Shown in pieces: positions 34,118 to 44,767 of a stretch of DNA of 64,000 nt. Origin of the DNA: Stagonosporopsis chrysanthemi (lineage: Eukaryota > Ascomycota > Dothideomycetes > Pleosporales > Didymellaceae); assembly GCA_022560025.1 (NCBI GenBank), contig JAFISE010000065.1, positions 62,001-126,000 on the forward strand, read 5' to 3'. Position numbers and translations under genes: made by a program. The notes beneath the pieces were generated by a model. That model had not been told where the DNA came from. It did not search any database and saw only the letters and a program-made list of their open reading frames with translations. Each line of letters opens with the position of its first letter. Within the stretch, counting starts at the first letter, position 1.

Positions 34118-35727
34118 GGTGGCGGCGGTACTGCGGTGTGACGTGGAGCCGGTGACGACGGTGATGGCGATGACGCTGGGTGGCGGCGAGCTTGAGATAG
34201 CGGAGATAGCGCCGGTTGCAGACGAAAGCGGCAGATGCGACGGGGTCGTGTGCTCGTTGGGGAGGTGGAGGGAGGGAGAGAGGGAGCGAGAGAGGGGGGA
34301 GACTAGGCGGTGCGGCAGGCTATGCAAGCGAGCAGGTGCGGTGGTGAAAGGGTGGTTGAGCGAGGTGTTGGGGCTGGGGGGACGTGGTCGCTTGGGGTGG
34401 TGAGAGCGGGAGCGAGGCAATGGGCGGGTCACAGTGACGCCGGCTGGGGCGCTTCCTTTAAGCACACGCAGTACGGACCGGCGAAGCACGCCAGGCGGCC
34501 GGATGACAAGACAATGCACTGGCGGGTCGGTGAGTGATGGGCTCACACGCGACACGACTCGAGCCGGCCGGCGCAGAGCAGATGACATGAGCGCTCGGCC
34601 GCCTTCCACCGCCTTCCAGCTGCCCTGCATCGCTCAGCCCAGATCCATGCAGGAACCATGTCGCCATTGCGGTCGGAGGCAGCCGCAGCCTCCCTCTGCT
34701 GTGAGCCGCCGTGTCGATGGTGTTTCTGTGTTTCTGTGTTTCTGTGTTTCTGTGTTCCTGTGTTCCTGGGGGCCTGGGGCCCTGGGGCCCTGGAGTCGAT
34801 GCGGTCCCTGAATGTCTCACCGCTGCATCTGCGCCGTGTCTCGCTGCGTCTCACCCTGACTATCTCGACGCTCACCACGGCACTACGCGGCCAGCCGTCT
34901 GCGCATCGCCTGCCTCGCCGGACCTGCCTCGGTGACAGCTTGCAGGTGACAGCGACGTGGCACACAGGCTGCTGCAGTCGGCCACAGCGGCACCACCAAA
35001 GCGCTGCTGCGCTCCCGTCCTTGTGCCATCCAATCTCACCCTGCCTCATGCAGACGTGCACGGCGGCCGCTTGGGGCAACACGTGCTCGCCACTGGCGGC
35101 TGAGGCGCATGCCGGTTTAGGCGATTGGGTGAGGCGCGCTGCCGGTAGGGATTGCGGAGTCGGCGCCAGGGGCACCCCCGAGGCGGATCCTCACCATGTC
35201 GTCGTGGAGATGGGAATGGGAGGTGCTGTGCTCGTAGCCATGGCCGTCGTTGTCGCGACGTCTGCACTGCGCCAGCCTGCTTGACCGGCCGTCTCCCCTC
35301 CCCGACCCCTTCACACGGCTTATCTCGACCAGCATCTGCCTCGGCAGCGTACAGATCAATAGTCTATGTGCCCTCGCCTATCGCCATACAGCGACATGGT
35401 CGCATCCCCCAACGTGCGTCGCCGACCCGGGAACCAAGGTTGCTTTGCATTCCATGGCCGGCGCCGTCGCACAACCCAATGGCACGCCGCGGGGGCCGCC
35501 CATGTTTGGAAGCTGTTTGACTATTTCCAACCTGTCAGTGTCACACATGTTCCAGAAACGTTCGCCATCTTCCAACGGCCCTGTGACACGCTCGCCCGGG
35601 ATCCCTGCACTTGCGCGAACCTTATGCTCAACGTCAAACCGATCAATCAGATGCGTAGACAACTCTATTGTTTTTGTATGCAGACTACATGTGCGACGCC
35701 TCTGTCCTACATCAACACTGCTTTCGC
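34118..35727. other. Promoter region of AN1 gene and intergenic
   Basis: GC-rich, CT-rich leader up to about 34640, then the octanucleotide repeat and no supported gene up to the 3' end of the acyl-CoA dehydrogenase gene. Confidence 0.4.
34721..34793. repeat. Octanucleotide tandem repeat (TGTTTCTG, then GGGGCCCT)
   Basis: About six TGTTTCTG/TGTTCCTG units run directly into about three GGGGCCCT units, so two 8-bp repeat types share a phase and perhaps an origin. Confidence 0.85.
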
Positions 35728-37318
35728 CTACAGCATGCTCTTCGGGAAGTTCTTGTATGCCTGTCTTACGCCCAAGTCGGCGAGGATCTCCTCCGTGCCA
35801 CCCAGAATCGCATCGAACTTGTACGTGCGGTGGAACTCTTCTACAAACTTGCCCATGCCGGACTGTGTGATGCCGCGTCCGCCAAAGATGTTGGTCGCCC
35901 GGTCGGCAATCTCGTGCGCTGAGCGTGTGGCGTACGATTTCAGCAGCCCGATGGGGCCGCCCAGATGCTTCGATTGCTGCGCATAAGACATGTGCGACAT
36001 CTGGTACGCGATGGACTCGAGCCAGGCCTGGTTGGCCTCGACCAGGGAGATCATCTCAGCCAGTCTGCGTGTCGTTAGTATTGCCATCTGGATGCTCACG
36101 GGCGTTGTTGTGCACTCACTTTTGTCGGATGGTAGGCTGCTCAACGAGCTTCTTGCCGAACACTATGCGCTGGTTGCACCACTTCAGGCACTCCTCGACA
36201 ATGGTACGCGAGTGTCGGATGACAGCACAGGCCATCATAAAGCGCTCGTGGTTGAAGTTGGCCATGACGACCGCAAAGCCCTGGTGCTCCTTGCCGAGCA
36301 GGTTCTCCACCGGCACCTTGCAGTCGTTGTATTCCACAAACGACGTTCCAGCGGTGGTCGAGTAGCTAGTCTTGATGAGTTTCGTGCTGAGGTTCTCGTC
36401 TCTCTCGACCAAGAGTACCGAAAAGCCTTTGTCGGTCCTGCAGGCAGTGACGAAGTAGTCACAGAACATGCCGTTTGTGATCCACTTCTTTGTACCCCGG
36501 ACAATGTAGTGCTTCCCATCCGGCGTCAACGTAGCCGTTGTCCTGAGACCTGCTACGTCGGAGCCTGCGAAAGCCTCTGTAACAGCAAGACACATCTTCT
36601 TCTTGCCACTCAGCACTTCATTAACGACTCTGGTCTTCAGCTCGCTTTCCGGCATCCACTGCAACACCGCAGTAAGCGAAATCGTCATGCCCGCCATGTT
36701 TCCGTCCTGGAAGCCTCTAGCATTCGCACGAACGCCCTCTTGCGCCTGCACCAAATCGTGGAGGTAATCAAAGTCCTCGCCCTTCACCACACCCAGCAGA
36801 TTCTTCCCGTGCAGGTGCTTTCCAGGCCCAAGTCGCATAGCCAGCATATCATTCGCGGCCATCTTGTCGATCAGCTCCTGAGGGATAAACTCGCCACTCT
36901 TCTCACACGCCTGCGCCACAGGCTTCACCTCCTTGTCGATAAACTTCCTCACCTCGCGCTGGAACTTCCTATGGCTCTCGGTGAAATACGGGCTCTTGAA
37001 CGCCGGGCGCAGCCACAGCGGCTCCGCGTAGGGCACGGGGCTGAGATCTCCATGCTGCGGCACAATGACCTCGGACTTCTCGCCCTCGAGCGTGCCAATG
37101 CACAGATCCGAGTACTTGTCCAGAACCTCCTGTCGGTGCAGATTGTAGAAGGCGGTCGTGGCGTCGGTGCCGGCGACTTGCTCGAGCACGACGGAGCCAC
37201 CCGGGTGTGCGTCGACGAAGTCGCTGAGGTCGTAGACCTTGTGGTCGATGATGCACCAGAGGTCTTCTGGGGTGTTGTGCGAGGCGACGGCGTCGCGGGT
37301 GAGGGGCGCGTCGGACAT
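35728..37318 (-). CDS. Cytochrome b5/acyl-CoA dehydrogenase fusion
   Basis: Two exons: 36120-37318 and 35728-36064 (donor CAAAA|GTGAGT, acceptor CGCAG), giving 511 residues. Residues 1-80 are a cytochrome b5 domain, with the heme motif HPGG at 38-41 and the second heme His at 61 (FYNLHRQEV). The remainder is an acyl-CoA dehydrogenase: MCLAVTEAFAGSDVAGLRTTA is the FAD/substrate loop, YNDCKVPVENLLGKEHQGF the middle block, and IFGGRGITQSGMGKFVEE with GGTEEI the C-terminal FAD-binding block. This b5-ACAD design is known from fungi and is assumed to feed or accept electrons without a separate ETF. The exact substrate (short, branched or long acyl) is not known. The ending SML resembles the peroxisomal SKL-type signal only loosely. 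Confidence 0.92.
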
Positions 37319-37971
37319 GGTGGGCAGCGAGGTGTGTGAACGGTTAGAACTAACGCCGAGTACGAGGCGCTGTGCAGTTGCAGTACGTGAAAAGTGGGTG
37401 GTGAGAAAGAAAACGAATCGACGAGGTGCAAAAGCTCTTCAATCTTTTTATCTGCAAAGCAAAAGAAACAAGAACCACGAACCGCCCGCTGCGCTGGCTT
37501 TCCAGTTTTAAAGATTACACATCGCTCCCCACCGCCTACCGCTGTGCCTCGGTCCAAATGTGGGCAACCTGGGGTACGGGTAGCCCCTTGCCCCGTCTTG
37601 GAACTTACTGTGGGTCTGCTGTTGTCCGAGGCATGTAATCGCCCCGCATCTGATTGGACCTGCACTTTCGGGGCTAGCGCGCATGCGGGTGCAAAGCCGA
37701 CGTCTGTTTGTTGATGGTCTGATCGATGTTGGATGATGGGTGGATGTATGGAGCGTATGTATGGCGTGCAGCAGTGTTTATGTACGTCGTCACGTCGCGA
37801 CCCCTGTGAAGTCTTGTTCTGGTGTTGAATCGACCGGTCGCGCATCTCGTGTGTATGTTGCTGGGCGTGGCCTCTCTGTTGCTTGCCCTGCGCGCCGTGA
37901 TGCTGGGTGCAGATGTGTGGTCCATATCCGTGTCGCGAGGATGAGTTCCTGGGGAACTGGGTTCTGTGAAT

Positions 37972-38205
37972 CCCCCCCCCGGGGGGGGGGGGGGGGGGGG
38001 GGGGGGGGAGGGGCGGGGGGGGGGGGGGGGGGGAAAAGTCTCCCCCGCCTTGTCTGTGGGGGTGGGGAGAGGTNNNNNNNNNNGTTTTCCCCTGCGGGCG
38101 TGGGGGGGGGGGCATGTGGTGTGTCCATTCTCGGGTGGGGGGGGTGTGTTCCGGGGGGAAGGGGGTTTTGGAACCCCCCCCCCGGGGGGGGGGGGGGGGG
38201 GGGGG
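37972..38205. other. Assembly gap (10 N at 38074-38083) inside poly-G/C tracts
   Basis: Nearly pure G runs preceded by C runs on both sides of a 10-base N gap. Similar blocks are repeated on each side: CCCCCCCCC then G runs at both 37972 and 38175. This looks like a sequencing or scaffolding artefact rather than biology, and open frames that cross it should be ignored. Confidence 0.9.
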
Positions 38206-39179
38206 CTGGATGGACAGGACCATGGGCGCATAGCAGAGCTAAGTCCTCTGCGCCTTGATCTGGCTGATCTGGATAGATGGACAGAGGTTAGTGTTCTCGT
38301 TGTTCGAGGACATGGAACTCAGAAAGGAAGACAGGTGATTACTCTGCAAACAACTACAGAAGGGCGGACATTCCAGCGATTTGATCTCTTCTTTTAAGAT
38401 CGTCTAAGCTGAAGAGTACCGATAGCCTCACCCACAAGCTCTGTGGAAAGGCCCGCCCCTGATTCTCGAATACAACCAGTGCGTCTGAAGAGGCTGGGGG
38501 TCTGCGTCTTGCTCGATTCACTCAGCGAGGTTCTAAAGCCCACCAAAGTTTCTGGCCGGAAACCATCGATGCTGTTCGCGGACGTTGGGCTAGAGACACT
38601 TGAGCCCCTCGAGCTGTATCTTGTACTCGACTCTATCATTGACCGTGCCAACGGCGATTGCGATATCAGAAGCGACGGCGGGGACGACAGCGACTACGCA
38701 GGTGATGAGGACAGGGCCTGCAACGAGGAAGACAGCGAGTACGACACCGAGCGCGCATGGCGTCCGAAATTGCGGAGGAGATACACGACAGTCGCATGAT
38801 CCATTTCGAGGTCAATCAGCGCCTCAATGCCGCTCGGTACTGCGACGGAGAGCCGTCTTGCGGGGTGCCTGTTCGATGCCCACTACAGCGGATCTTCGCA
38901 GGCTGAGCGCTCACTCATGTGCGATCTTCCTGGACATTTGCAGCACCACTCGAGCAGCGTGCTTGTATTTTATTTATCCAGGTATCCTCCGCAGCGGCGG
39001 TTGACGGCAAATCAGTTCTCTTCACATTCCCAGACGGATACAAGGCTCACACTGCATATAATGCGCGAAAAAGCATCCACCTAGCTTCGACTTCACTGTG
39101 TTTAAGCAGCTTGTATCTAGGCAGACGCAAAGCGATCAAGCGTAAAACAGCGCAGCTTCGGAAGATGCTGTCATAATGA

Positions 39180-39760
39180 CCAATAAGATTACGAATAGGC
39201 TGCAAATGCTTGTCTAACTACGGCCTGTAGAGCTGATGTAGCATAAATGGTGACTCACGGGACTAGGCGTAAGTTGCTCACTTTGTAGACAGCGCCATGC
39301 GTGTTCCTCAACCTTGAAATAGTAGTAACACCACAGAGGATATACACGAGAGTCACAGCTAATAGTAGCCTAGTCTTTACCTTTTGTCCGGCCCACTTTC
39401 TCTTAGCGTACTGTGTATGTGCCGATAGGTACGTAGCAGTCCAGAGGTACCTATTTACACAATTGCTGAGGTTTATTCGTAATACATCCTCTTTAGGAGG
39501 TTCTACTTCTATAGACAGCTAAGTGACCTTTAGGGTTGCATATCAGTGTTTACCGTTCTGCTGAGGCCTAGCCCGCTAAAGCATATATTAAGGCTGACTT
39601 CAAATTCTAGGAGTCCTGAGCCTGTTTGCCGTAGACCGATAGTTGCTGGCTGTGTAGCCCGATAGGTATCAAATACTTCATGCTGTAGCCTTGTTGTTCA
39701 ATAAGAAACACGCTTCTAGCGCCTATGATGCACGTCCGGCAGTGTGTAGCCGCAGGAGCA
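39180..39760. other. AT-rich stop-rich tract, possible transposon relic
   Basis: Dense TAG/TAA in all frames and many TA dinucleotides, unlike the gene flanks but like the pogo element's interior. No terminal repeats or transposase motif are visible, so the class is unknown. Confidence 0.35.
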
Positions 39761-39766
39761 AGCATA

Positions 39767-39854
39767 CGCAAACATCAAGTTCCTTTTAACCCCGCAAAAT
39801 CACGCACAAACGCGAACATCAAGTTTCTTTCAGCCCTGCAAAATCACACACAAA
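39767..39854. repeat. 44-bp direct tandem duplication
   Basis: Two copies starting CGCAAACATCAAGT (39767) and CGCGAACATCAAGT (39811) differ at only a few positions, all transitions (G/A or C/T). They lie just before the ATG of the CorA-like gene, in its likely 5' leader. Confidence 0.85.
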
Positions 39855-39861
39855 CGTCAAA

Positions 39862-42800
39862 ATGGCAGCGCCAAAATACTCGATGCGTAGAGTCAACAAG
39901 GACGCTAATAACATTAGCGAACACCTTTTCACTATCAACCTGACCGCTCGTCGTTTGCGTCCTAGGCCCCCTACGGAACTGAACATGGATGTGGTAAGAA
40001 CACATGAAATCGTCGCATCAATGGTTTCTGGTCAGGAAAAGCCGCGTTTACGGCTTATTGCACGATCAAACCAGTTCGAGAGTGCGGCAGTTGGACTGCG
40101 CTGGCTGTAAGTAACAAAACCTCTCAGTGATGTAACAGCTGACATGTGTAGGCATATAGTCACTGAATCTATCTCTTTAGCAGATATTAATGTATAGTAA
40201 CTGCCATTCACTATTACCAGTTATACTCAGACTTGTTAATGCCCAATACTATCAGGCATGTGTCGTCAAAATAGCAGCCGAAAGCAGTGATGAATGTGCT
40301 CAGGTCGCAGAAGCAGTCTTGAAACATGTCGGTAAGAGATGCGAGGAAACCCATCCTCATGGGAGCTACATCCGGCCAGGCACAGTGCTGAGATGTGATG
40401 GTATTCAACCACTGAACTTGAAGGGTCCTGAAGCATCGGTGACCTTCATCTCCTTTCCATATTTTGATGTCGGCCAAGACAATGGATCTGCCGCTACACA
40501 GATGATTCATAATGTCCGAAGCCTCTACCAACAATTCTATCGGCAAGAAGAGACACGAGACTTGGATCGAAGCCAGAGGTATCGAAAGTTCATGAAACTT
40601 GAGCCCGACCAGTGTCTACGAGTTCCTCAGTTTTGGATATTCATCATCGACTCCAATACAATCATTACATGTAGTCCGACTGAACTTGGAGAAATGGCCC
40701 AAGATTTTCTCGAGATTGTCGGAGAAAACCAGATTCCTGCTACTTGGCCAAGTCTTGTACAAGTTCACGACTTTTTGGACCGTATCGTTTACCTCAACAT
40801 GCACGAATGCAGGACGTACGAAGCGCTTCGAAGTAGCATTGAGAAGCAATGTTTCCCGAGGGACCCGAGGGATGAAGACGAGGTAACTTCGTATTGTATC
40901 TACTCGGGAGATGATGACGAGGAACTGGTAGCTGAGGACTGGTCGGTCATAACCATGGATCCACACGTCAGACTCATACGCGTCCGAATTGGCCGCAAGA
41001 TAGCTGTCAGCGCTTCTATCGATAACCACAGCTGTCCAACGGATGTAATCCGGAGTCCTTCAACAATCCTTGACCAAAGTATGCCTAATGCTGAGGGAGA
41101 CTTCCAGCACATAGGGCCCAAGGCCTACGGTCACAAAGAAGCACAGTAAGTTACATCTTTGTAGAAGGTGGAATACCGTGGAAATCGATGAGACTGATAG
41201 AAACAGGTCGGCGGTGATTGCATCCAGTACACGGTCAGAAGAAAGCCCAGGAAACCACGTGGACGAACGGGCTGGTTCACAATGCGGATCAACCCCAAAG
41301 CAGCAGCATCACAGCCCCGGTCTAGATGGTTGTGGCAACATGAAGGTCGAAATGTCTACAGTGCGACCAGGCTCTGACTCCGTGGCTGGCTCGATACATA
41401 CTACACTAGAGCCAGAGCCAGAGGTCGGAAAAGCGCGAATCACGTCTTCTCAAGATCCCACGGAAAAGCACCTAAGGCGGCTGATCGGACATGAGATCTT
41501 AGCAGCAATGAAGGAAAACAAGGATGAACTCGAAAATCGATGTCAAGAACAAGAACAAGAACAACATCAAGAACAACATCAAGATCAACATCAAGAACAA
41601 CATCAAGAACAACATGAACAAGATCCCACAGACCCTACGTACCATTTGAGTACAGAACAGCAGCCAACATTTGCCAGAATTCGGAGGGAGTACCTGGATA
41701 TTGAGACGCTTCACAACTACGATATACCGTATGAGTATGATGCAAATGAGGTGAACTACCTCGTTATTCTTCGCGAGATGACTCAGGAGCAACTAGACAC
41801 GCTTTTTGAACACACAAGAGTACTGCGCCTTTTTCACGGTGACCGTCCATCTAGAGAGTCTGATAGACACTGCCAACTTCGAACGAACATTGGTCGCTCT
41901 AGCTCGCGCAACCATAACTTTCGCAGCAAGGAAATTGGAACCATTGCAACCGAAGTGCTAGACTATACACGAGCGAGGCCCACTGTCCTAAGAGACGGCA
42001 AATGGGATGAGCAGAATTACTACTCAAGCTCTGATGAACCGTCAACGCTTTATCGTCACCTGACGCCAGAGAGTAGCATGCTTATTTTGCTCAACTACCT
42101 AACGTTCTGCCCGATCAAGCCTGGTGTACATGTATTGTACCACTATCAAAACTACTTGAGAAGTCTGGTGCGTAAAACCGAAGGACAAATTGCTATGTTA
42201 GCTACGATGGCTAACATAATCAGCGATACAAAGTCAATGCTACACCATCAAAAGCCGCCCTGAAAGATCTTTGTCTGTTCGAAGAAGAGGTTGAAGTAGT
42301 TTCATCCGTAATTGCTCAGCAGAAAGCCACTTTTGCTGGCCTTGAGGCTGTGTTCAATAGCGACACGTTTCGTGTCCCAACTGAGAGTCGCATCGAAGCA
42401 TTCACCGCCATCGAGAAGGTCATGATTGATGAGATAAAGAAAGAGGGCTTTGCAGACACCGAGCGCGACATCGAGGCTTTGATCAGAGAGTCAAAGAAGC
42501 TGGCCGAAACTATACGTCACAGCATTGCCATTGCGGAGGAAGGCAGCTCGAAAGCCATCTTTGTGTTCACGTTGGTCACGATTGTCTTCCTCCCACTTTC
42601 ATTCGTCTCCTCGATTTTCGGAATGAACACCGCAGATGTTAGGGATATGAATAGCACGCAGGCTCTGTTCTGGGAGATTGCTTTACCTGTCACTGTGGTT
42701 GTTGGGGGTCTGTCCTTGCTTGCTGCGTACGGACCGTCGCTTTTCCAGCAGCAGGTAGAGAAGCCAGAGTCTCTTTTCGAAGAATTGAAACGACTCAAGT

Positions 42801-42961
42801 CTTACTTGAAGTCTGGTATAATACAAGTGAATGTCTACAAGATTACCGAGGACGCCGAAGGAATGTCTCTTGCGGAAGGGCCTCGTATGAGGTGGTATCA
42901 GCGACTGCGATTTCGACGTCGATCTGCAGACTCAGATTCAGACATGACGTCTGTGGCCTGA
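39862..42961 (+). CDS. CorA-like metal-ion transporter domain protein
   Basis: Four exons: 39862-40106, 40231-41145, 41207-42167 and 42224-42961, giving 952 residues; all junctions are GT-AG and in phase. Only the C-terminal third is familiar: a coiled helix (ATPSKAALKDLCLFEEEVEV onward), a first membrane helix at about 820-838, then GMN at 840-842, and a second helix at about 854-876, the CorA Mg2+/ZntB layout. The long N-terminal part is species-specific and acidic, with a polar QEQH-type repeat encoded at about 41546-41625. The last intron, GTGCGT to AATCAG, removes an in-frame stop (TAA) and restores the frame. Such CorA-domain proteins are expanded in Dothideomycetes, and true ion transport is unproven. 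AT-rich tracts flank it on both sides. Confidence 0.85.
41546..41625 (+). repeat. Coding CAAGAACAACAT repeat
   Basis: Repeats of CAAGAACA(A)CAT encode alternating Gln, Glu and His in the middle of the CorA-like protein. Purely A/C/G-rich units of 6-12 bp suggest slippage expansion within exon 3. Confidence 0.85.
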
Positions 42962-44767
42962 CTTGGAAATTGATTGGTATGATTCTTTTATGAGAGAACA
43001 GATTTGACCGTAGCGTTTGAGTATCGGAGTAATGACGAGTGTCATGGCGTGACGCGTCTTCTTTCACACCCAGCTTAGCTGGAGCTTCTATGCGAAGTCT
43101 TGCCCGAAGATTGGAATCGCGAACTCAAATCGATAGCACAACACTAATAGCCCAACACCACCGTAATACGTCCAATGTCCATCCAATGCGCAGCGTACGC
43201 AGAGGTGTAGCAGGCAATATTGCGGCTCTCACACTGTCTTGACGTGAACTGCACCCAGCGTCTAGAAAACTGTCGAAGGAACTAGGAAGTTCATCGAAGA
43301 CGCTTGTATAACTGTTAACTCCTAACAAGTTAATCATGTCGAACGTAAAGTTGTAGTTCATGCGAATCAGACGGCGACACATTCCCTACCTACTCTAACA
43401 CTGCAGCTATCAACAACGCAGACACTATCGATCTCGCAAGTGTTAGGAAAGCATCTCAAGAGCTATCAACACCGCAGGCATCATCGACTTCGCAGGCGCC
43501 GGGAAGAGCACTATAGCAGCTAGCAGCGCTACAGTACTAGGACCATCAATTCCTTAGATGCCGTTAGGAGCAGCGCAATAACGATCTGCTCTGCAGGCAC
43601 CGTCAGCAGCCTCTGAACCGCGAGCAGAGTCTGTGCTATATGCGCTACTAACCTCACCGCATCTACGCGCGTGACGAGAAGAGAATACTAACATTGTTTA
43701 GAGTAGCCTAAAAAGCGCTTACCTATCTAAGTAGGACAAGGTATTACTGTATAGGTTGTGGCTGCACGGGGCTGTGGCTGCACGGGGTTGTGGTAGCTGC
43801 ACGGGGTTGTAGTGGCTGCCCGGGTTATGACTGCACGGTGTTCTGGCTGCACGGGTTATTTGCACGAGTTGTAGCTGCACACTGCACGTATCATGACTGC
43901 ACGGATCTCTGCTGCCTAGGCCTTCAATACTACCCGCAGTGTACTTCGTCCCGCCTCAAAGGACCGCTATATCTTTGGCACACGGCATGATATCAAAACA
44001 AGCAGAGGCAGCAGTATCATTCCATTCTCCCGAAGAACTGTGTGATGATGGCAGGTCGTTCTGGTGACACTGAATGAAGTGGCAGCCGCAGTACCTCGCA
44101 TCAACGGAATGTCTAACGGTGGATGATTGCACGCGATGTGAAAAAGGAACCGGGAACTCATCCCGTCATAGAGGTGATGTTTCAGAGGAGAGTGATGGAT
44201 TTGGATGGGGATGGACTCGATGGCAGTGAGACTAGTCATTGGCAAGGCGTAGCGCCATACGTGAACTTCCCACAGGCACGTGGCTTTGTCTTCCAGCCCA
44301 GGGACCACTCGCCAATCAGGAGGGTATCGCTATCCCCCGTGGTCGCTCCTGGACATGCAGTCGGCGCTGTACCACGAGTACCTGTCGAGGTGCATGGTAA
44401 CAGGAGTGGATCGCCCTTTCACGTCGCCGAGGAAATGGTCTGCATCGGTGCATACGAAGCTCTCTCTCCCATGATAGCCTTCCATGTTGTTGCACGCACA
44501 TCCTGATCACCGCCCAGTCCTCATTTCGATGGACGAAGCCAAACTGCCTGGCTCTTCTATACAGGCTCGCTGATCAGCTCACCCTGCCAATCGTCACTGT
44601 CAGAACAATCGTGTTGAAAATCCGAGAAAACGTAGATTGAATCATAATGATACTCTTCGAACGGACAACTCATAACATGCCTATATAGCACCACCAGAAC
44701 GCCATGCAATGCTATGTTCGCAAACTAGAAAGAACCAAAACAGGAAGATAAAGGCTACAACAGGCAT
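42962..44767. other. Intergenic between CorA-like and pol2, with AT-rich tract and minisatellite
   Basis: About 43380-43750 is AT-rich and stop-dense and may be transposon debris. A degenerate minisatellite follows. A frame at 44123-44506 (+) is open, but its antisense is equally protein-like, so neither is called. Confidence 0.4.
43756..43912 (+). repeat. Degenerate minisatellite GGCTGCACGGGGTTGTG
   Basis: About nine units of 13-19 bases with the core GCTGCACGGG, clearer at the left and degrading to the right (GACTGCACGG). Confidence 0.85.

Larger units (their letters stand above)
37319..39861. other. Intergenic with assembly gap and AT-rich tract
   Basis: Holds the promoter of the b5-acyl-CoA dehydrogenase gene, the poly-G gap, and from about 39180 a stop-rich AT-rich tract. 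A possible small plus-strand exon starts at 38757 (MASEIAEEIHDSRMIHFEV) and has a protein-like start, but no reliable continuation. Confidence 0.4.

Noticed and set aside
35990..37339. 449-codon plus-strand frame
   Set aside because: It is the antisense shadow of the cytochrome b5/acyl-CoA dehydrogenase gene, whose minus-strand frame has all family motifs.
36949..38223. Long minus-strand frame crossing the N gap with poly-Pro
   Set aside because: It is out of frame with the acyl-CoA dehydrogenase gene and depends on poly-G artefacts and the ten Ns.
38757..39180. Possible small two-exon gene starting MASEIAEEIHDSR
   Set aside because: The first exon looks coding, but I could not find a donor/acceptor pair that gives a sensible continuation, and it lies beside the assembly gap.
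44123..44506. 127-codon plus-strand frame near the 3' side of pol2
   Set aside because: The opposite strand is equally open and protein-like; neither shows a motif or splice structure, so no direction can be chosen.
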